A stretch of DNA of 64,000 bases from Chitinophaga agrisoli (GCF_008386695.1 NZ_VUOC01000004.1:62001-126000); one strand, 5' to 3'; shown: positions 44,997-55,632, counted from the stretch's first letter. Notes: a model not told the origin generated them from the letters alone. Program-made: numbers and translations.

Positions 44997-47300
44997 TTAT
45001 TTACTGGGGACAATTTTAATGATCACCGCTTTGGATACCGGCGTATTACTTTTATCCGCTACGCTGTTCAGCGGCACGAGCACATTGGTTTCCGGGAAAT
45101 AGGTAGCGGTACACCTTTCCGGTATGCTGTAGGCCACTACGATAAAACGTTGCGCTACGCGCTGGCGGCCATCCTGGTCGCTATATAGGTCTACGATATC
45201 ACCAGCCTGCAGGCCTGCGTGGGTTATGTCCTGCTCATTCATCAGGATCACACGCCGCTCGTTGTACACGCCACGGTAACGGTCGTCCAGGCCATAGATA
45301 GTGGTATTGAACTGGTCATGGCTGCGGATGGTCATCATCACATATTCATCATCTGTCAGGGACAAGGGGTTTACATAGGCAATATTGAAATTGGCCTTAC
45401 CGGTATGGGTCTTGAACTGTCCGGCCCTGGCGGTATTGGGCAGGTAAAAGCCGCCGGGATGGCGTACCCTTTCATTGTAGTGGTCAAAACCGGGGATCAC
45501 CTTTTCTATATCATCGCGGATAAGATCATAATGCGTTTCATATTGTTCCCAGTCTACACGGGAGCGCTCGCCTAATGTAGCTTTTGCCAGGCGGCACACG
45601 ATCACCGGTTCACTCAGCAAGTGGGAAGATACGGGCTCCAGCACGCCTTTGGACATTTGTATAACGCCCATAGAGTTCTCGCAGGTCACAAACTGGCGTT
45701 CGCCCAGTTGCAGGTCCTGATCGCTGCGGCCCAGGCAGGGTAAGATCAGCGCTTCTTTGCCATGCACCAGGTGGCTGCGGTTGAGTTTCGTAGATACGTG
45801 TACGGTAAGGTCGCAGTTACGCAATGCCTGGGCGGTCAGGAGGGTATCTGGCGTGGCGGACAGGAAATTGCCGCCCATGGCAAAGAATACCCTGGCCTGG
45901 CCGGTGAGCATGGCGCGTATAGCTGCCACGGTATCATATCCATGCGCCTGCGGCGGACGGAAACCGTACACCTCTTCCAGCCGTTGCAGCAGCTGCGGGG
46001 AGGGTTGTTCAAAAATGCCCATGGTACGGTCACCCTGCACATTGCTATGGCCGCGTACGGGACAGGTGCCCGCTCCGGGTTTACCAATGCTGCCTTTGAG
46101 CAGCAGCAGGTTCACCACTTCCTTAATGGTATCTACCGCATTTTTATGCTGGGTAAGCCCCATGGCCCAGCAGGCCACTATCTTCTTTTTCTTAGCCAGT
46201 AAGTTGGCGGCCAGCTTTATCTGCTCCAGCGGCACCATACAATCCGCTGCCAGTTCTTCGAGGCTATGCTGGCGCAGGTGTTGTACGTAATGTTCGTAGC
46301 CGCTGGTCTGGCTGGCTATGAAGTCCTGGTCCAGCACTGTGCCGGGCTGCTGCGCTTCTGCCTCCAGCAAAAGGATGGCAATAGCCTGCAGCAGGGCCAT
46401 ATCCCCATTGATCCTTACCTGGAGGAAAAGATCTGCCAGATGGGTTTTGATCGTGAGGAAACCTTTTACCGTTTGCGGGTTCAGGAAGTTCATGAGGCCA
46501 GCCTCCGGCAGGGGATTTACGGCAATGATGGTAGCGCCGTTCTTTTTGGCGCGCTGCAGGGCGCTGAGCATGCGCGGGTGATTGGTGCCGGGGTTTTGTC
46601 CCAGGATAATGATCACCTCTGCCTGGTAAAGATCTTCGAGGGTAACGGAGCCTTTGCCTATGCCCAGCGATTCACCCAGGGCTACACCGCTGGACTCATG
46701 GCACATATTGGAGCAATCCGGCAGGTTATTGGTGCCGTATTCCCGTACAAACAGCTGGTACAGGAAGGCGGCCTCATTACTGGTACGGCCGGAAGTATAG
46801 AAAATGGCCTCATCCGGCGAGGCCAATGCATGTAAGTGTTGGGCTATTTTCTGAAAAGCATCTTCCCAGCTGATGGGCACATAATGGGTAGCGCCGGCAG
46901 GCAGGTACATGGGCTGGGCAATACGGCCTTTACGGCCTATCTCATGGTCTGTTAGTTCCGCCAGGTCAGCCACGGCATTTTCCCTAAAGAAATCCGGGGT
47001 GAGTTTTTTCTGGGTAGCTTCTTCTGCCACGGCTTTAGCGCCGTTCTCACAATATTCCGCGATAGGGGAGCGGTCATCGTCCGGATCAGGCCAGGCGCAG
47101 CTGGGACAGTCAAATCCGTCTTTCTGGTTCAGCTTCAGCAGGGCTTTCATCCCACGCAGGGCGCCGGCTTCCTGTAAGATATGCCGGGCGCTTACCATGA
47201 CGGCAGGTAAACCGGCGGCTACCGTCTTAGGTTTGCTCAGCTTTAAGCCGGTAAAATGTAGCGGGTTCTCTGCCGCGGGGATTTGCGCTTTTGTGTCCAT
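44997..47300 (-). CDS. ydeP: FdhF/YdeP-family molybdopterin oxidoreductase
   Basis: A 767-residue molybdopterin enzyme of the YdeP branch. The N-terminus carries DCPSCAWPDPDD (family Cys pair), then FFRENAVADLAEL and IFYTSGRTSNEA. The C-terminal domain (from about 640) is the dinucleotide-binding beta-barrel (MMTIRSHDQFNTTIYGLDDRY in two parts). No iron-sulfur binding CxxCxxxC of NAD-type enzymes is seen. The electron donor and substrate are unknown; the E. coli relative is linked to acid resistance. It follows fdhD by 71 bases, which supplies sulfur for cofactor maturation. Confidence 0.85.
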   Translation of the reverse strand: MDTKAQIPAAENPLHFTGLKLSKPKTVAAGLPAVMVSARHILQEAGALRGMKALLKLNQKDGFDCPSCAWPDPDDDRSPIAEYCENGAKAVAEEATQKKLTPDFFRENAVADLAELTDHEIGRKGRIAQPMYLPAGATHYVPISWEDAFQKIAQHLHALASPDEAIFYTSGRTSNEAAFLYQLFVREYGTNNLPDCSNMCHESSGVALGESLGIGKGSVTLEDLYQAEVIIILGQNPGTNHPRMLSALQRAKKNGATIIAVNPLPEAGLMNFLNPQTVKGFLTIKTHLADLFLQVRINGDMALLQAIAILLLEAEAQQPGTVLDQDFIASQTSGYEHYVQHLRQHSLEELAADCMVPLEQIKLAANLLAKKKKIVACWAMGLTQHKNAVDTIKEVVNLLLLKGSIGKPGAGTCPVRGHSNVQGDRTMGIFEQPSPQLLQRLEEVYGFRPPQAHGYDTVAAIRAMLTGQARVFFAMGGNFLSATPDTLLTAQALRNCDLTVHVSTKLNRSHLVHGKEALILPCLGRSDQDLQLGERQFVTCENSMGVIQMSKGVLEPVSSHLLSEPVIVCRLAKATLGERSRVDWEQYETHYDLIRDDIEKVIPGFDHYNERVRHPGGFYLPNTARAGQFKTHTGKANFNIAYVNPLSLTDDEYVMMTIRSHDQFNTTIYGLDDRYRGVYNERRVILMNEQDITHAGLQAGDIVDLYSDQDGRQRVAQRFIVVAYSIPERCTATYFPETNVLVPLNSVADKSNTPVSKAVIIKIVPSK

Positions 47301-47371
47301 CTTGTTCGTTTTAATACGTGCTGATAGTGTGTGCCGTTCTTGTGCTGACTATTGTCTATAGTCAATTGTGC

Positions 47372-48205
47372 TTACACCACAATCCTTTCTTCCTTTGTAT
47401 AGATATTACAACGCTGTTGCCGCAGGAAACCAACCAGGGTAATATTCCATTGCTGCGCCATCTTTACCGCCATTCCGGAGGGCGCGCCTACGGCAGCTAT
47501 AATAGGTATGCCGGCCATGGCAGCTTTCTGGATCAGCTCAAAGCCGGCACGTCCGCTCAGCAATAGCACCCCATTGTGCAGGGGCATATGGCCGGCCAGG
47601 AGCGCAGCGCCTATCAACTTATCCACTGCGTTATGGCGGCCAATATCTTCCCTTAAGAACAACAGTTCTCCGTCTGTATTAAATAATGCGGCGGCGTGAA
47701 TACCGCCGGTAAAATCGAACAAGGGTTGCTGATCGCGGATCATCTCCGGCAATTGCAGCAAGCGTTCAACCGGCAGCGTTAGTAGTGGCTGTTCATTCAC
47801 AGGCGATTGTACCGGTGTAAATATGGAGGCTACGTCTGCTTTGCCGCATACCCCGCAGCCGGAATTGGCGTAGAAGTTACGCTGCGCGGATTGCAATACC
47901 GGGCGCACGCCTTCCTGCAGGCTTACCTGTATGGTATGTATATCGTCCGGGGAGGTATGGATGTCCGCAATGTCTGCGGCAGACCGGATAATACCTTCTG
48001 TATAAAGGAAACCGGCGGCCAGTTCATGATCCTCTCCGGGCGTACGCATGGTAACGGTAAGGCTTTGTTGCTGACGGTTATGCGCGGGGCCGTGCACCAG
48101 CTTTATTTCCAGCGGCTCTTCGGCGGCCAGCATATCTTCCTCGTCCGTGACAAGTGTTTCGCGGATCTTCCTGATGCGGGTATATAAAATAGCAGGATTG
48201 GGCAT
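47372..48205 (-). CDS. fdhD: sulfurtransferase FdhD
   Basis: About 277 residues from the Met at 48205; the longer frame has no family similarity upstream. The sulfur-carrying pair is in SGCGVCGKAD (about residue 116), and EDIGRHNAVDKLIGAAL (about 205) and SGRAGFELIQKAAMAGIP are conserved. FdhD passes sulfur from cysteine desulfurase to the molybdopterin cofactor. It is first in a two-gene operon with ydeP, its probable client. Confidence 0.95.
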   Translation of the reverse strand: MPNPAILYTRIRKIRETLVTDEEDMLAAEEPLEIKLVHGPAHNRQQQSLTVTMRTPGEDHELAAGFLYTEGIIRSAADIADIHTSPDDIHTIQVSLQEGVRPVLQSAQRNFYANSGCGVCGKADVASIFTPVQSPVNEQPLLTLPVERLLQLPEMIRDQQPLFDFTGGIHAAALFNTDGELLFLREDIGRHNAVDKLIGAALLAGHMPLHNGVLLLSGRAGFELIQKAAMAGIPIIAAVGAPSGMAVKMAQQWNITLVGFLRQQRCNIYTKEERIVV

Positions 48206-48386
48206 GGTTAAAGTTACGAAAAAGCTAAAGGATAGGGGTAAAACCACCCACGTCCTTTCGGCAGGGCTGGCATGCGGCTTGATACATAACACAGACTGGA
48301 GAGCAGCAGATAACAACCAGAAAATTAGGGGACTCATAGACTTACATGGTTTTTAATTGTAACTTGTAACCAAATCTCAACCCATT

Positions 48387-49241
48387 ATGCGTTGGCAAAA
48401 CAGACGTTTAAGTGATAACGTAGAAGACCGTCGCGGTAGCGGCGGCGGTATGCGCACCGTAGGCATTGGCGGTGGTATTGGCGGCATCATCATCATTGTG
48501 CTGGCCTTATTATTTAACCGGAATCCCCAACAGGTACTGCAACAGGTGCAGCAGGGCGCCGGTACTACCGACCAACCTGCTGAGCGGGTAACTGCCAACA
48601 GCGACGAAACCGCCCGCTTTGCTTCTTCTGTACTTGGCTTTACAGAGGATGTATGGGAACAACAGTTCAGCAATATGAATAAAACCTATACGCCGCCTAA
48701 GATGGTGATCTTCAGTGATGCTACGGAGAGCGCCTGCGGTTATGCCCAATCCGCTATGGGACCTTTTTATTGTCCCGCAGATGATAAGGTATACCTGGAC
48801 CTCACCTTCTTTAATGAAATGAAGGAACGCTTTAATGTAGTAGGGGATTTTGCCATGGCGTATGTGATCGCGCACGAAGTGGGGCATCATGTGCAGAACC
48901 TCCTGGGCATCAGCCGCAAAGTACAGGCGATGCGGTCACAACTGAGCGAAACAGAATACAATAAACTCTCCGTTAAACTGGAGCTGCAGGCGGATTTTTT
49001 TGCCGGTGTATGGGCGCATCATGCGCAGCAGATGGAGCAAACACTGGAAGCTGGAGATATTGAAGAAGCGCTGAATGCTGCCAGTGCGGTAGGCGATGAT
49101 AAGCTGCAGGAAGCTACCCAGGGCCGTGTTGTGCCAGATGCTTTTACCCATGGTACCTCTGCACAGCGTATGTTCTGGTTCAAAAAAGGTTTTGATACCG
49201 GGGATATTAAACAGGGGGATACTTTTTCTGCTATAAATTAA
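48387..49241 (+). CDS. YpfJ-family neutral zinc metallopeptidase
   Basis: A 284-residue protein. A short cytoplasmic start is followed by one membrane helix (about 36-55, IGGIIIIVLALLF). The soluble part carries AHEVGHH (about residue 163), the zinc-binding HExxH, and the third ligand region LELQADFFAGVWAHH. This fits PF04228. It is probably a membrane-anchored periplasmic protease; its substrates are unknown. A hairpin lies just after the stop. Confidence 0.9.
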   Translation: MRWQNRRLSDNVEDRRGSGGGMRTVGIGGGIGGIIIIVLALLFNRNPQQVLQQVQQGAGTTDQPAERVTANSDETARFASSVLGFTEDVWEQQFSNMNKTYTPPKMVIFSDATESACGYAQSAMGPFYCPADDKVYLDLTFFNEMKERFNVVGDFAMAYVIAHEVGHHVQNLLGISRKVQAMRSQLSETEYNKLSVKLELQADFFAGVWAHHAQQMEQTLEAGDIEEALNAASAVGDDKLQEATQGRVVPDAFTHGTSAQRMFWFKKGFDTGDIKQGDTFSAIN

Positions 49242-49245
49242 TAGA

Positions 49246-49277
49246 CCTTTGGATACGGCGCCTGTTGTATCCAAAGG
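49246..49277 (+). terminator. hairpin after the metallopeptidase gene
   Basis: CCTTTGGATAC (49246-49256) pairs perfectly with GTATCCAAAGG (49267-49277) with a 10-base loop. No long T-run follows, so its strength is uncertain. Confidence 0.5.
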
Positions 49278-49404
49278 CATTCCTGAACTTCAGTATAAGG
49301 GACTACGAAAACGGCGTACTATCTTTTTACTGTAAGGAATAACCATACTGTCCGTATCCGGGCCGGTAGATTTTGATAAATAGTCCGTACGGCCGGCCGC
49401 TTGT

Positions 49405-51426
49405 TTACCGTGGGAAATAGTGCATATACACGGAATCCGGCAGCAGTTTAGCCCCGGTGATCATCTGCCGGTTTTTTCTGCGGAAACGCTCAAACCCATG
49501 GCGCAGCTGCGCCAGCTTCTCCTTGTCATTTACGGCGGTTAACGCCAGATCATTACTTACCTCATATAAATCGTTGCCTATCAGCATATGATTGCCCTGT
49601 ATAAAATCGATCATGTAGTGTTTGGTTTGCATGAGGGGGTAGCCGTGCCGGTTCTCAAATATATACGAAGTATCCAGCCCGCTGCCCACCCAGGCAGCAA
49701 GGGAGGGCATTTTTACTTGGTATTGGCGTTTTAGCAGCTGCAGCATGCTGGGGGTTATATCAAAATGTGTAGATACCCCATTGAATTTAGCTGCACGGCT
49801 TAGCAACGGCGAGTAGAGGATCATGGGTACGCGGTAGCGGTCCAGCTTATCCCGCATGGGGATCTCCGGCATGCGGTGATCCCCGGTGATAATGAAGATG
49901 GTGTTATTGAACTCCGGGCGTTGCATATAGCGGTGAAAAAGCTGCCGCAGCGCATCGTCCACATACAATATGCTGGCATACTGCATCTTATAATCCCGGG
50001 CATCGGCCTTGCGCTCCTCATCAAAATGCAGTTCCTTCATGCGTTGCTCGAACCTGGCCAGGTAAAACTCCTGCCGGTTTACCAGGAATGGCTCATGGGA
50101 GGCAACGGTCAATAACACATTACAATAGGGGGTATCTGTATTGGCAAGGGTAGCGTTGTAGTAGCGCATCAGCTCCTGGTCGCCATAGCCCCAGCAAAAG
50201 CCCTGGTCATTTTCCGGTAATTTGGTGTAGTCTGCCGGAAATGACTGGATATCATGGATCTGGTCTATCGCGTTCTGTTGGAGAAAGCCGGACATATTAT
50301 CAAACACCGCATCACCGCCATAATAAAACCCGGTCTTATAACCATTGTATTTGAGCAGGCTTAGCAGGCTCAGATGTTCCGGCATATGTGGCAGTTCTGT
50401 AAACCCGCTTTTTCCAAATGGAAGGGAGGCCAGTATGGAGGGCAGCGAGGCAAAAGTGCGGCCTGCCTGGCTCAGGAAGTTCTGCCAGTACAGGGAATGG
50501 CCGGCCAGGGAGTCGAGGAAGGGCGTAAAGCTGCCCAGGTAAGCACCCTCGTTGGCATAAGCCCTGCCCAGGCCCTCAACGATCACGATCACCACATTGG
50601 GCCGGTGTTCGCCTTTAGAGAAGAAGGGCGACAGCACGTCCGGCGTTTCATCCTGATGGAGGAAGGGGTAGTTCACTTCATCCGGATAGCGGAAGCGTAT
50701 GGAGGCATCATTTTTATAATCCAGAAAAGTATCCGCATAGATGCTTACTTCTGCGGGCGGCGGAAAGAAGTAATCAATACTTTCTTTAAAGAAATAGTAC
50801 GATTTATTGATACTGAGGCTATTGCCGTATTCAGAGCTATCATTGCGCCAGATATTGGCCTTTGCGGCCAGGTTAAAGTCTTCACAGATCACAAACAGCA
50901 CGATCAGCGCGAGGGCTGCGGTGGGCGCCATCTTGATCCTGCGGGGCAGCCTGGCCAGCGACCAGGTAGCTATCAACATGATCAGGACCACTACCAGGAT
51001 AACGGACCATTTTATGCCGGCGGCGGCTATGATCTGCCATATATCCCGGGGCGAATAATGCCATAGATCTGCGCCCAGGGCGGTTAATGTAGTCAGGAAA
51101 TATTGGGATAGGACCAGGTGCACCAGGCATAATGTCACCGCAATAACAATAAAGACCGCGCGGGCCAGTTTTTCGCTGGCCAGGGATAGCAGGAAATAGA
51201 TCAGGAAAGCCCATCCGCCGATGGTCATCAGGAAGGTAAGGTCTTTAATGATACCGGTTAACAACACTTCCCACCAGGCGGTGAGATGGCCGTGCAATAA
51301 TCTGTCATATATCATTTCCGCACAGCGGATCATAAAAAAGAGAACGCATAATACGATGAAACAGCTAATAAACCTGCTCACGATTTTTTTTACGTGGACA
51401 TAAGATGACCGGATGTACTTCACCAT
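49405..51426 (-). CDS. LTA-synthase-like sulfatase-fold membrane protein
   Basis: A 673-residue protein. Five membrane helices in residues 15-190 are followed by an extracytoplasmic sulfatase-fold domain. The catalytic Thr is in AGRTFAS (about 324), metal ligands are in VIVEGLGR (about 275) and FIITGDHRMPE. This is the layout of LtaS and of phosphoglycerol or phosphoethanolamine transferases. In a Gram-negative the likely role is modifying an envelope glycan or lipid. A full promoter (51504-51535) lies about 78 bases upstream of the ATG. Confidence 0.85.
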   Translation of the reverse strand: MVKYIRSSYVHVKKIVSRFISCFIVLCVLFFMIRCAEMIYDRLLHGHLTAWWEVLLTGIIKDLTFLMTIGGWAFLIYFLLSLASEKLARAVFIVIAVTLCLVHLVLSQYFLTTLTALGADLWHYSPRDIWQIIAAAGIKWSVILVVVLIMLIATWSLARLPRRIKMAPTAALALIVLFVICEDFNLAAKANIWRNDSSEYGNSLSINKSYYFFKESIDYFFPPPAEVSIYADTFLDYKNDASIRFRYPDEVNYPFLHQDETPDVLSPFFSKGEHRPNVVIVIVEGLGRAYANEGAYLGSFTPFLDSLAGHSLYWQNFLSQAGRTFASLPSILASLPFGKSGFTELPHMPEHLSLLSLLKYNGYKTGFYYGGDAVFDNMSGFLQQNAIDQIHDIQSFPADYTKLPENDQGFCWGYGDQELMRYYNATLANTDTPYCNVLLTVASHEPFLVNRQEFYLARFEQRMKELHFDEERKADARDYKMQYASILYVDDALRQLFHRYMQRPEFNNTIFIITGDHRMPEIPMRDKLDRYRVPMILYSPLLSRAAKFNGVSTHFDITPSMLQLLKRQYQVKMPSLAAWVGSGLDTSYIFENRHGYPLMQTKHYMIDFIQGNHMLIGNDLYEVSNDLALTAVNDKEKLAQLRHGFERFRRKNRQMITGAKLLPDSVYMHYFPR

Positions 51427-51503
51427 AGATAACGGGGTTGTCTGGCATAGTGAACAGAATGTTGAGGGGTGTATCGGGGCTACAGGAAAAGTAACAAAGC
51501 AAT

Positions 51504-51535
51504 CAAATTTAATAATTTCTTAACAAAGGATCAAA
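51504..51535 (-). promoter_or_regulatory. complete promoter of LTA-synthase-like gene
   Basis: On the minus strand TTTG (51532-51535), 20 bp, then TAAATTTG (51504-51511). Both boxes and the spacing match the consensus. The leader would be about 70 bases. Confidence 0.8.
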
Positions 51536-51712
51536 TTATTTCCGTTTCAGGGCCATAGGAGGGCTTCCGCGCGAAAATAGGCGCCTGGAGGACGTAATCA
51601 AAACAGACAATTTTACCAGGGTGCATCTGGTGGTAGGGTGTAACCTTTACATGCAGTTGCAGTAACGTTGCTATGCAGTAGCGATGCAATTACGCTGCTA
51701 TTTGGGCGATCA

Positions 51713-53710
51713 TCAATTGTCCATAGTTACGCCGGCCTGTATGACCCGGGGATATTCCTGCGGCTCACCCTCTTCCTCTGCCAGGGGAATGGTGAAGTAA
51801 AAACTGGTGCCTACGCCCTGGCGGCTCTGGAACCAGATGCGGCCGTTGTTCAGCTCCACAAAATCGCGGGAGAGCGGAAGTCCCAGGCCGCAACCTTTTT
51901 CATGCTGGGTACCGGGCGTGGAATAGTAAATATTGGAAAATACCTTATGCTGATCCCTTTCCGGGATGCCGATGCCATGGTCCTGCACGCAAACCTCCAG
52001 GAAGCCGTTGCGCACCTGGCCGGAGATATGTACGCCCCTGCCCGCGGGCGTGAATTTGATGGCGTTGTTGATGAGGTTGCGCAATACCACCTTGATCATA
52101 TCCGCATCCGCATACACCAGCACAGGTTGCTGGAACTGGTGGGTAAGATGTACTTCTTTCTGGCGGGACAGGGCCTGCAGCAGCTCAAACTCCCGTTTGA
52201 AGATGGCCGTGAACTCAAAATCATCCGCCTTTACGCGGATCCCCTTCATCTGGCTGCTGGCCCAGTTAAGCAGGTTATCCATCATGTAGGCGGTATTCTT
52301 CATATCCCGCCATAGCTCATCCGTAAATACCTGGAACTGCGCCGTAGGCATTTTTTTATCGCGCAGCAGGAACAGCATGCCCTCCAATATGGATAAGGGC
52401 GAGCGCAGGTCATGCGAGATCACGGAGAAGATCTTGTCCTTTACCTGGTTCAGGTTACCCAGGGTTACATTCTGCGCGGTGATGATGCTATTTTGACTGG
52501 ATACTTCCTCGTTCTTGCTGTTCAGCTGCCGGTAGAGCTCCTGCTGTCTTTTGTACATCCGGTACAGCATAATGGTGATCACAAACAGGATAGCCAGGAG
52601 CAGGGCACAGACGCCCATCAGAATGCGTTGCTGATGGATGGTGGACAGGTGCGCATGCTGCTCTATCTTCAGCAGCTGGTTTTCCCGCTGCTTTTTTTCC
52701 GATTCATATTTTTCGCGGGTATTGGCAATGAATTTGGCCTTTTCGACGGCGAAGTACTTTTCCTTCAGGTCCGTAAAATGATTGTAGTGCTCCAGCGCGG
52801 CTATGTAGTTATGACGGGAAGAATCCAGCTGGGCAAGATAATGGTAATAGATCATCTCATTGCGGGCATTCTTCATGGAGGCATTGATGCGGGCGGCTTC
52901 CGCCAGCTGCTGCTCCGCCACAACATAGTGTTGCAGGAGAGTATTCACCTTGGCCAGGTTGAGCCAGCTTTTGCCAAGCCCCGGCGGGTAGTCTGCTGTC
53001 CGGAAATGCTCCTGCGATTGCTGCAGGTATTTAAGGGCCACCTGGTACATACCTCTTTTTATGTAGATGAGGCCCATGTTCTCATAGGTAAAACCCAGAC
53101 CCTGCTGGTCGTGCAGGCGTAGTTTTACTTCTTCTGAGGCTTCCAGGTAGCAGAGGGCAGAGTCTAACTGCTCCAGTTGCATATAGCAGGAGCCAATGTT
53201 GTTAAGGCTTTTGGCGATCTCCGGCTGTTCATGGAACCTTTTCTTGATGAACAATGATTTTTTCAGGTAGCGGAGCGCTTCCGCCGGGTTGTTCTGTTCT
53301 ATGAGTATGTTGCCAATATCGTTATTCAGTATACCGGCCAGGTGTAACAGGCCGGCTTTCTCTGCCAGGCGGAGGGCGCCCAGGGTCATATCCATCTGTT
53401 TATCCAGGTTGCCTTTGCTATTTTCTACCAGGGCCAGGTTGCGGGCAGCCCGTATGGAGCCCTCTTCATAGTGCAGGCTGTCGCTGAGGTGCATGGCCTC
53501 CTTTGCGTAGGCGGCGACCAGGTCCGCGTCCCGGTTAAAATAAGCCCTGCCCAGCTGGTTCAACAGCTTTACGCGCGTAGTATCGCGCAGGGCATGACGC
53601 TTTAATGCAAGCAATAAGCTGTCTGCATTGGCAGGGGCGGAAAAAGCAGGTCTTACCAGGAATAACAAAGTGCAGGTATATCCCAGGTACAGGAATCGTC
53701 GTACTCTCAT
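51713..53710 (-). CDS. TPR-containing sensor histidine kinase
   Basis: A 665-residue protein. A signal peptide (1-24) is followed by about six TPR repeats (60-300, NNIGSCYMQLEQLDSALCY type), a coiled coil, one membrane helix (about 365-385), then the kinase core: H-box SVISHDLRSPL (His about 433), N-box RNLINNAIKF, G1 DHGIGIP and G2 GCGLGLPLS. The TPR part is periplasmic and probably senses a protein or peptide. No response regulator lies beside it. Confidence 0.9.
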   Translation of the reverse strand: MRVRRFLYLGYTCTLLFLVRPAFSAPANADSLLLALKRHALRDTTRVKLLNQLGRAYFNRDADLVAAYAKEAMHLSDSLHYEEGSIRAARNLALVENSKGNLDKQMDMTLGALRLAEKAGLLHLAGILNNDIGNILIEQNNPAEALRYLKKSLFIKKRFHEQPEIAKSLNNIGSCYMQLEQLDSALCYLEASEEVKLRLHDQQGLGFTYENMGLIYIKRGMYQVALKYLQQSQEHFRTADYPPGLGKSWLNLAKVNTLLQHYVVAEQQLAEAARINASMKNARNEMIYYHYLAQLDSSRHNYIAALEHYNHFTDLKEKYFAVEKAKFIANTREKYESEKKQRENQLLKIEQHAHLSTIHQQRILMGVCALLLAILFVITIMLYRMYKRQQELYRQLNSKNEEVSSQNSIITAQNVTLGNLNQVKDKIFSVISHDLRSPLSILEGMLFLLRDKKMPTAQFQVFTDELWRDMKNTAYMMDNLLNWASSQMKGIRVKADDFEFTAIFKREFELLQALSRQKEVHLTHQFQQPVLVYADADMIKVVLRNLINNAIKFTPAGRGVHISGQVRNGFLEVCVQDHGIGIPERDQHKVFSNIYYSTPGTQHEKGCGLGLPLSRDFVELNNGRIWFQSRQGVGTSFYFTIPLAEEEGEPQEYPRVIQAGVTMDN

Positions 53711-54014
53711 GTTATGCTGACATACAATTGTTCAGTTGTTAGGCCCAAAGCAGTGGTTATGAAGGAATTAACCGAACCGCGGGCTAAAAGTAAGGCGAAA
53801 TAAGCAGGAATCAAAAACAAGATGACAATTGGCAGGGCTGCCATGATAGCTGGCAGAGCCTGGTAGATGGTCAGCTGTTTGCAGCTAATAACTGGCAAGT
53901 TTGTTACATGATAAGACGGATTAAACCTTGAGTTATGTGGTTGCGTCTTTTTATTCACCGGCTGCCTTATTGATTATTTATTATTAATATCTTGCGGCAA
54001 ATTTTACGGTTGCT
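53711..54014. other. divergent intergenic region
   Basis: Leaders of the histidine kinase and MFS genes. A TATCTTGC box at 53988-53995 (+) is a plausible -7 element for the MFS gene. A short palindrome TGGCAGGGCTGCCA lies near 53830. No convincing coding frame was seen. Confidence 0.4.
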
Positions 54015-55271
54015 ATGACGGTTAAACGCAAATCGGCGCTGGGATTCATCTTTGTAACGGTGTTGATAGATGTAATAGGTTTTGGCATTATCATTCCGGT
54101 AATGCCCAAGCTAATAGAACACCTCACCGGCGAGGGCTTAAGCGCCGCCTCCCAGTACGGGGGCTGGCTGCTGTTTGCTTTTGCGCTTACGCAGTTCTTC
54201 TGTTCCCCGGTAGTGGGTGCGCTGAGCGACCGGTATGGGCGCCGGCCTGTATTATTATTTGCTTTGTTTGGATTTGGGCTTGACTACCTGTTCCTGGCTT
54301 TTGCGCCTACCATTGGGTGGCTGTTCCTGGGGCGGGTAATAGCCGGCGCCACGGGCGCAAGTCTTACTACTGCCACCGCTTATATAGCGGATGTGAGCGA
54401 GCCGGAAAAAAGGGCGCAGAACTTTGGGCTGGTAGGCGCCGCATTTGGGCTGGGCTTTATCATAGGACCGGTAATTGGTGGGCTTTTCAGCCATTGGGGC
54501 CCCAGAGCGCCTTTCCTGGCAGCAGCCGGGCTTACATTCATGAATGTACTATATGGTTATTTTATATTACCAGAATCATTATTGCCGGAAAACCGCCGGC
54601 CTATTGAATGGAAGCGTGCCGCACCAGGCGCCTCCCTTAAACACCTGGGCCGTTACCCGGTAGTAACCGGGCTGATTGCCACCCTGATCATGATCTATGT
54701 AGCGGCGCACGCCGTACAATCCACCTGGAGCTTTTTTACCATGGAGAAATTTGGCTGGAGCGAAACCATGGTGGGCTACTCGTTGGGTTTTGTGGGGTTG
54801 CTTATTGCGCTGGTACAGGGACTGCTGATACGGATCACGATCCCCAAGCTGGGCCAGAAATGGTCCGTATATACCGGATTGTTATTTTATACGCTGGGCC
54901 TTTTGCTGTTTGCTTTTACCAACCAGGGTTGGATGATGTTTGCCGTGTTGGTGCCGTACTGCCTGGGCGGTATTTGCGGGCCTGCGCTGCAGGGGATCAT
55001 CTCCAGCCAGGTGCCGGCTAATGAGCAGGGGGAGCTACAGGGCGCCCTTACGAGCCTGATGAGCCTCACGGCTATTATTGGCCCGCCTATTATGACCAAT
55101 CTTTTTGCGTGGTTCACCAAACCGGGAGCGCCGGTACATTTCCCGGGCGCGCCTTTCCTGGCGGGCGCTGTGCTCACGTTTATGGGTATATTATTAGCCC
55201 GCCAGTCACTGGAGGCATTTGGCCGCGGGGAAAAGCAGCCAACACCTGACGCCGGGTTAAAAGCAGAATAA
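54015..55271 (+). CDS. MFS efflux pump, TCR/Tet family
   Basis: A 418-residue, 12-helix transporter. Motif A between helices 2 and 3 is [13 protein letters not shown], and motif C of antiporters is in [16 protein letters not shown]. An early Asp is in helix 1 ([11 protein letters not shown]). It groups with proton-driven drug antiporters of the tetracycline type, exporting small amphiphiles. Actual drug specificity is not shown by sequence; close relatives in Bacteroidota are usually uncharacterised chromosomal pumps. Confidence 0.85.
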   Translation: MTVKRKSALGFIFVTVLIDVIGFGIIIPVMPKLIEHLTGEGLSAASQYGGWLLFAFALTQFFCSPVVGALSDRYGRRPVLLFALFGFGLDYLFLAFAPTIGWLFLGRVIAGATGASLTTATAYIADVSEPEKRAQNFGLVGAAFGLGFIIGPVIGGLFSHWGPRAPFLAAAGLTFMNVLYGYFILPESLLPENRRPIEWKRAAPGASLKHLGRYPVVTGLIATLIMIYVAAHAVQSTWSFFTMEKFGWSETMVGYSLGFVGLLIALVQGLLIRITIPKLGQKWSVYTGLLFYTLGLLLFAFTNQGWMMFAVLVPYCLGGICGPALQGIISSQVPANEQGELQGALTSLMSLTAIIGPPIMTNLFAWFTKPGAPVHFPGAPFLAGAVLTFMGILLARQSLEAFGRGEKQPTPDAGLKAE

Positions 55272-55275
55272 CCCC

Positions 55276-55283
55276 TAATTTTG
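55276..55283 (+). promoter_or_regulatory. -7 box for the SelW-like gene
   Basis: TAATTTTG, 5 bases after the MFS stop, matches the -7 consensus; no -33 TTTG at the normal distance. Confidence 0.45.
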
Positions 55284-55344
55284 CGGGCCGCGGTGTAAGC
55301 TGCGGTGCATTATCATTAACCATTTATCTTTAATCAACATTACA

Positions 55345-55623
55345 ATGAAACCTATCATCACCATAGAATACTGCCCCAAATGCGGATGGCTGTTAAGAGC
55401 TTCCTGGATGGCACAGGAATTGCTAACAACGTTCGCCGATGACCTGGGCGGCGTAACATTGCGCCCCAGCGAAGTATCAGGCAGCTATATTATCTACGTA
55501 GGGGATGAAAAGCTGTTTGACCGGAAAGAGCTTGGCCATTTTCCAGAGATCAAGGAGTTAAAACAATTAGTGCGCGATAAGGTGAACCCCGGCAAAAGCC
55601 TGGGCCATGCGGACAGGAAGTAA
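55345..55623 (+). CDS. SelW/Rdx-family thioredoxin-like protein
   Basis: A 92-residue protein with an N-terminal EYCPKCGWLLRASWMAQE segment. The CxxC pair (C9 and C12) begins a thioredoxin-like Rdx fold of the SelT/SelW/SelH type, with the usual GSYIIYVGDEKLFDRK strand pair. The selenocysteine position is Cys. A cytoplasmic thiol-redox role is likely. The next gene starts 10 bases after its stop. Confidence 0.85.
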   Translation: MKPIITIEYCPKCGWLLRASWMAQELLTTFADDLGGVTLRPSEVSGSYIIYVGDEKLFDRKELGHFPEIKELKQLVRDKVNPGKSLGHADRK

Positions 55624-55632
55624 ACCATCAGA

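Noticed and set aside
53707-53958. 83-residue minus-strand frame between the kinase and MFS genes
   Set aside because: It overlaps the kinase start and shows no recognisable domain; the hydrophobic stretch is likely chance.
54015-55271. Tetracycline resistance gene call for the MFS pump
   Set aside because: The family match is to the TCR/Tet group only; no sign of mobility and no basis for a resistance claim.
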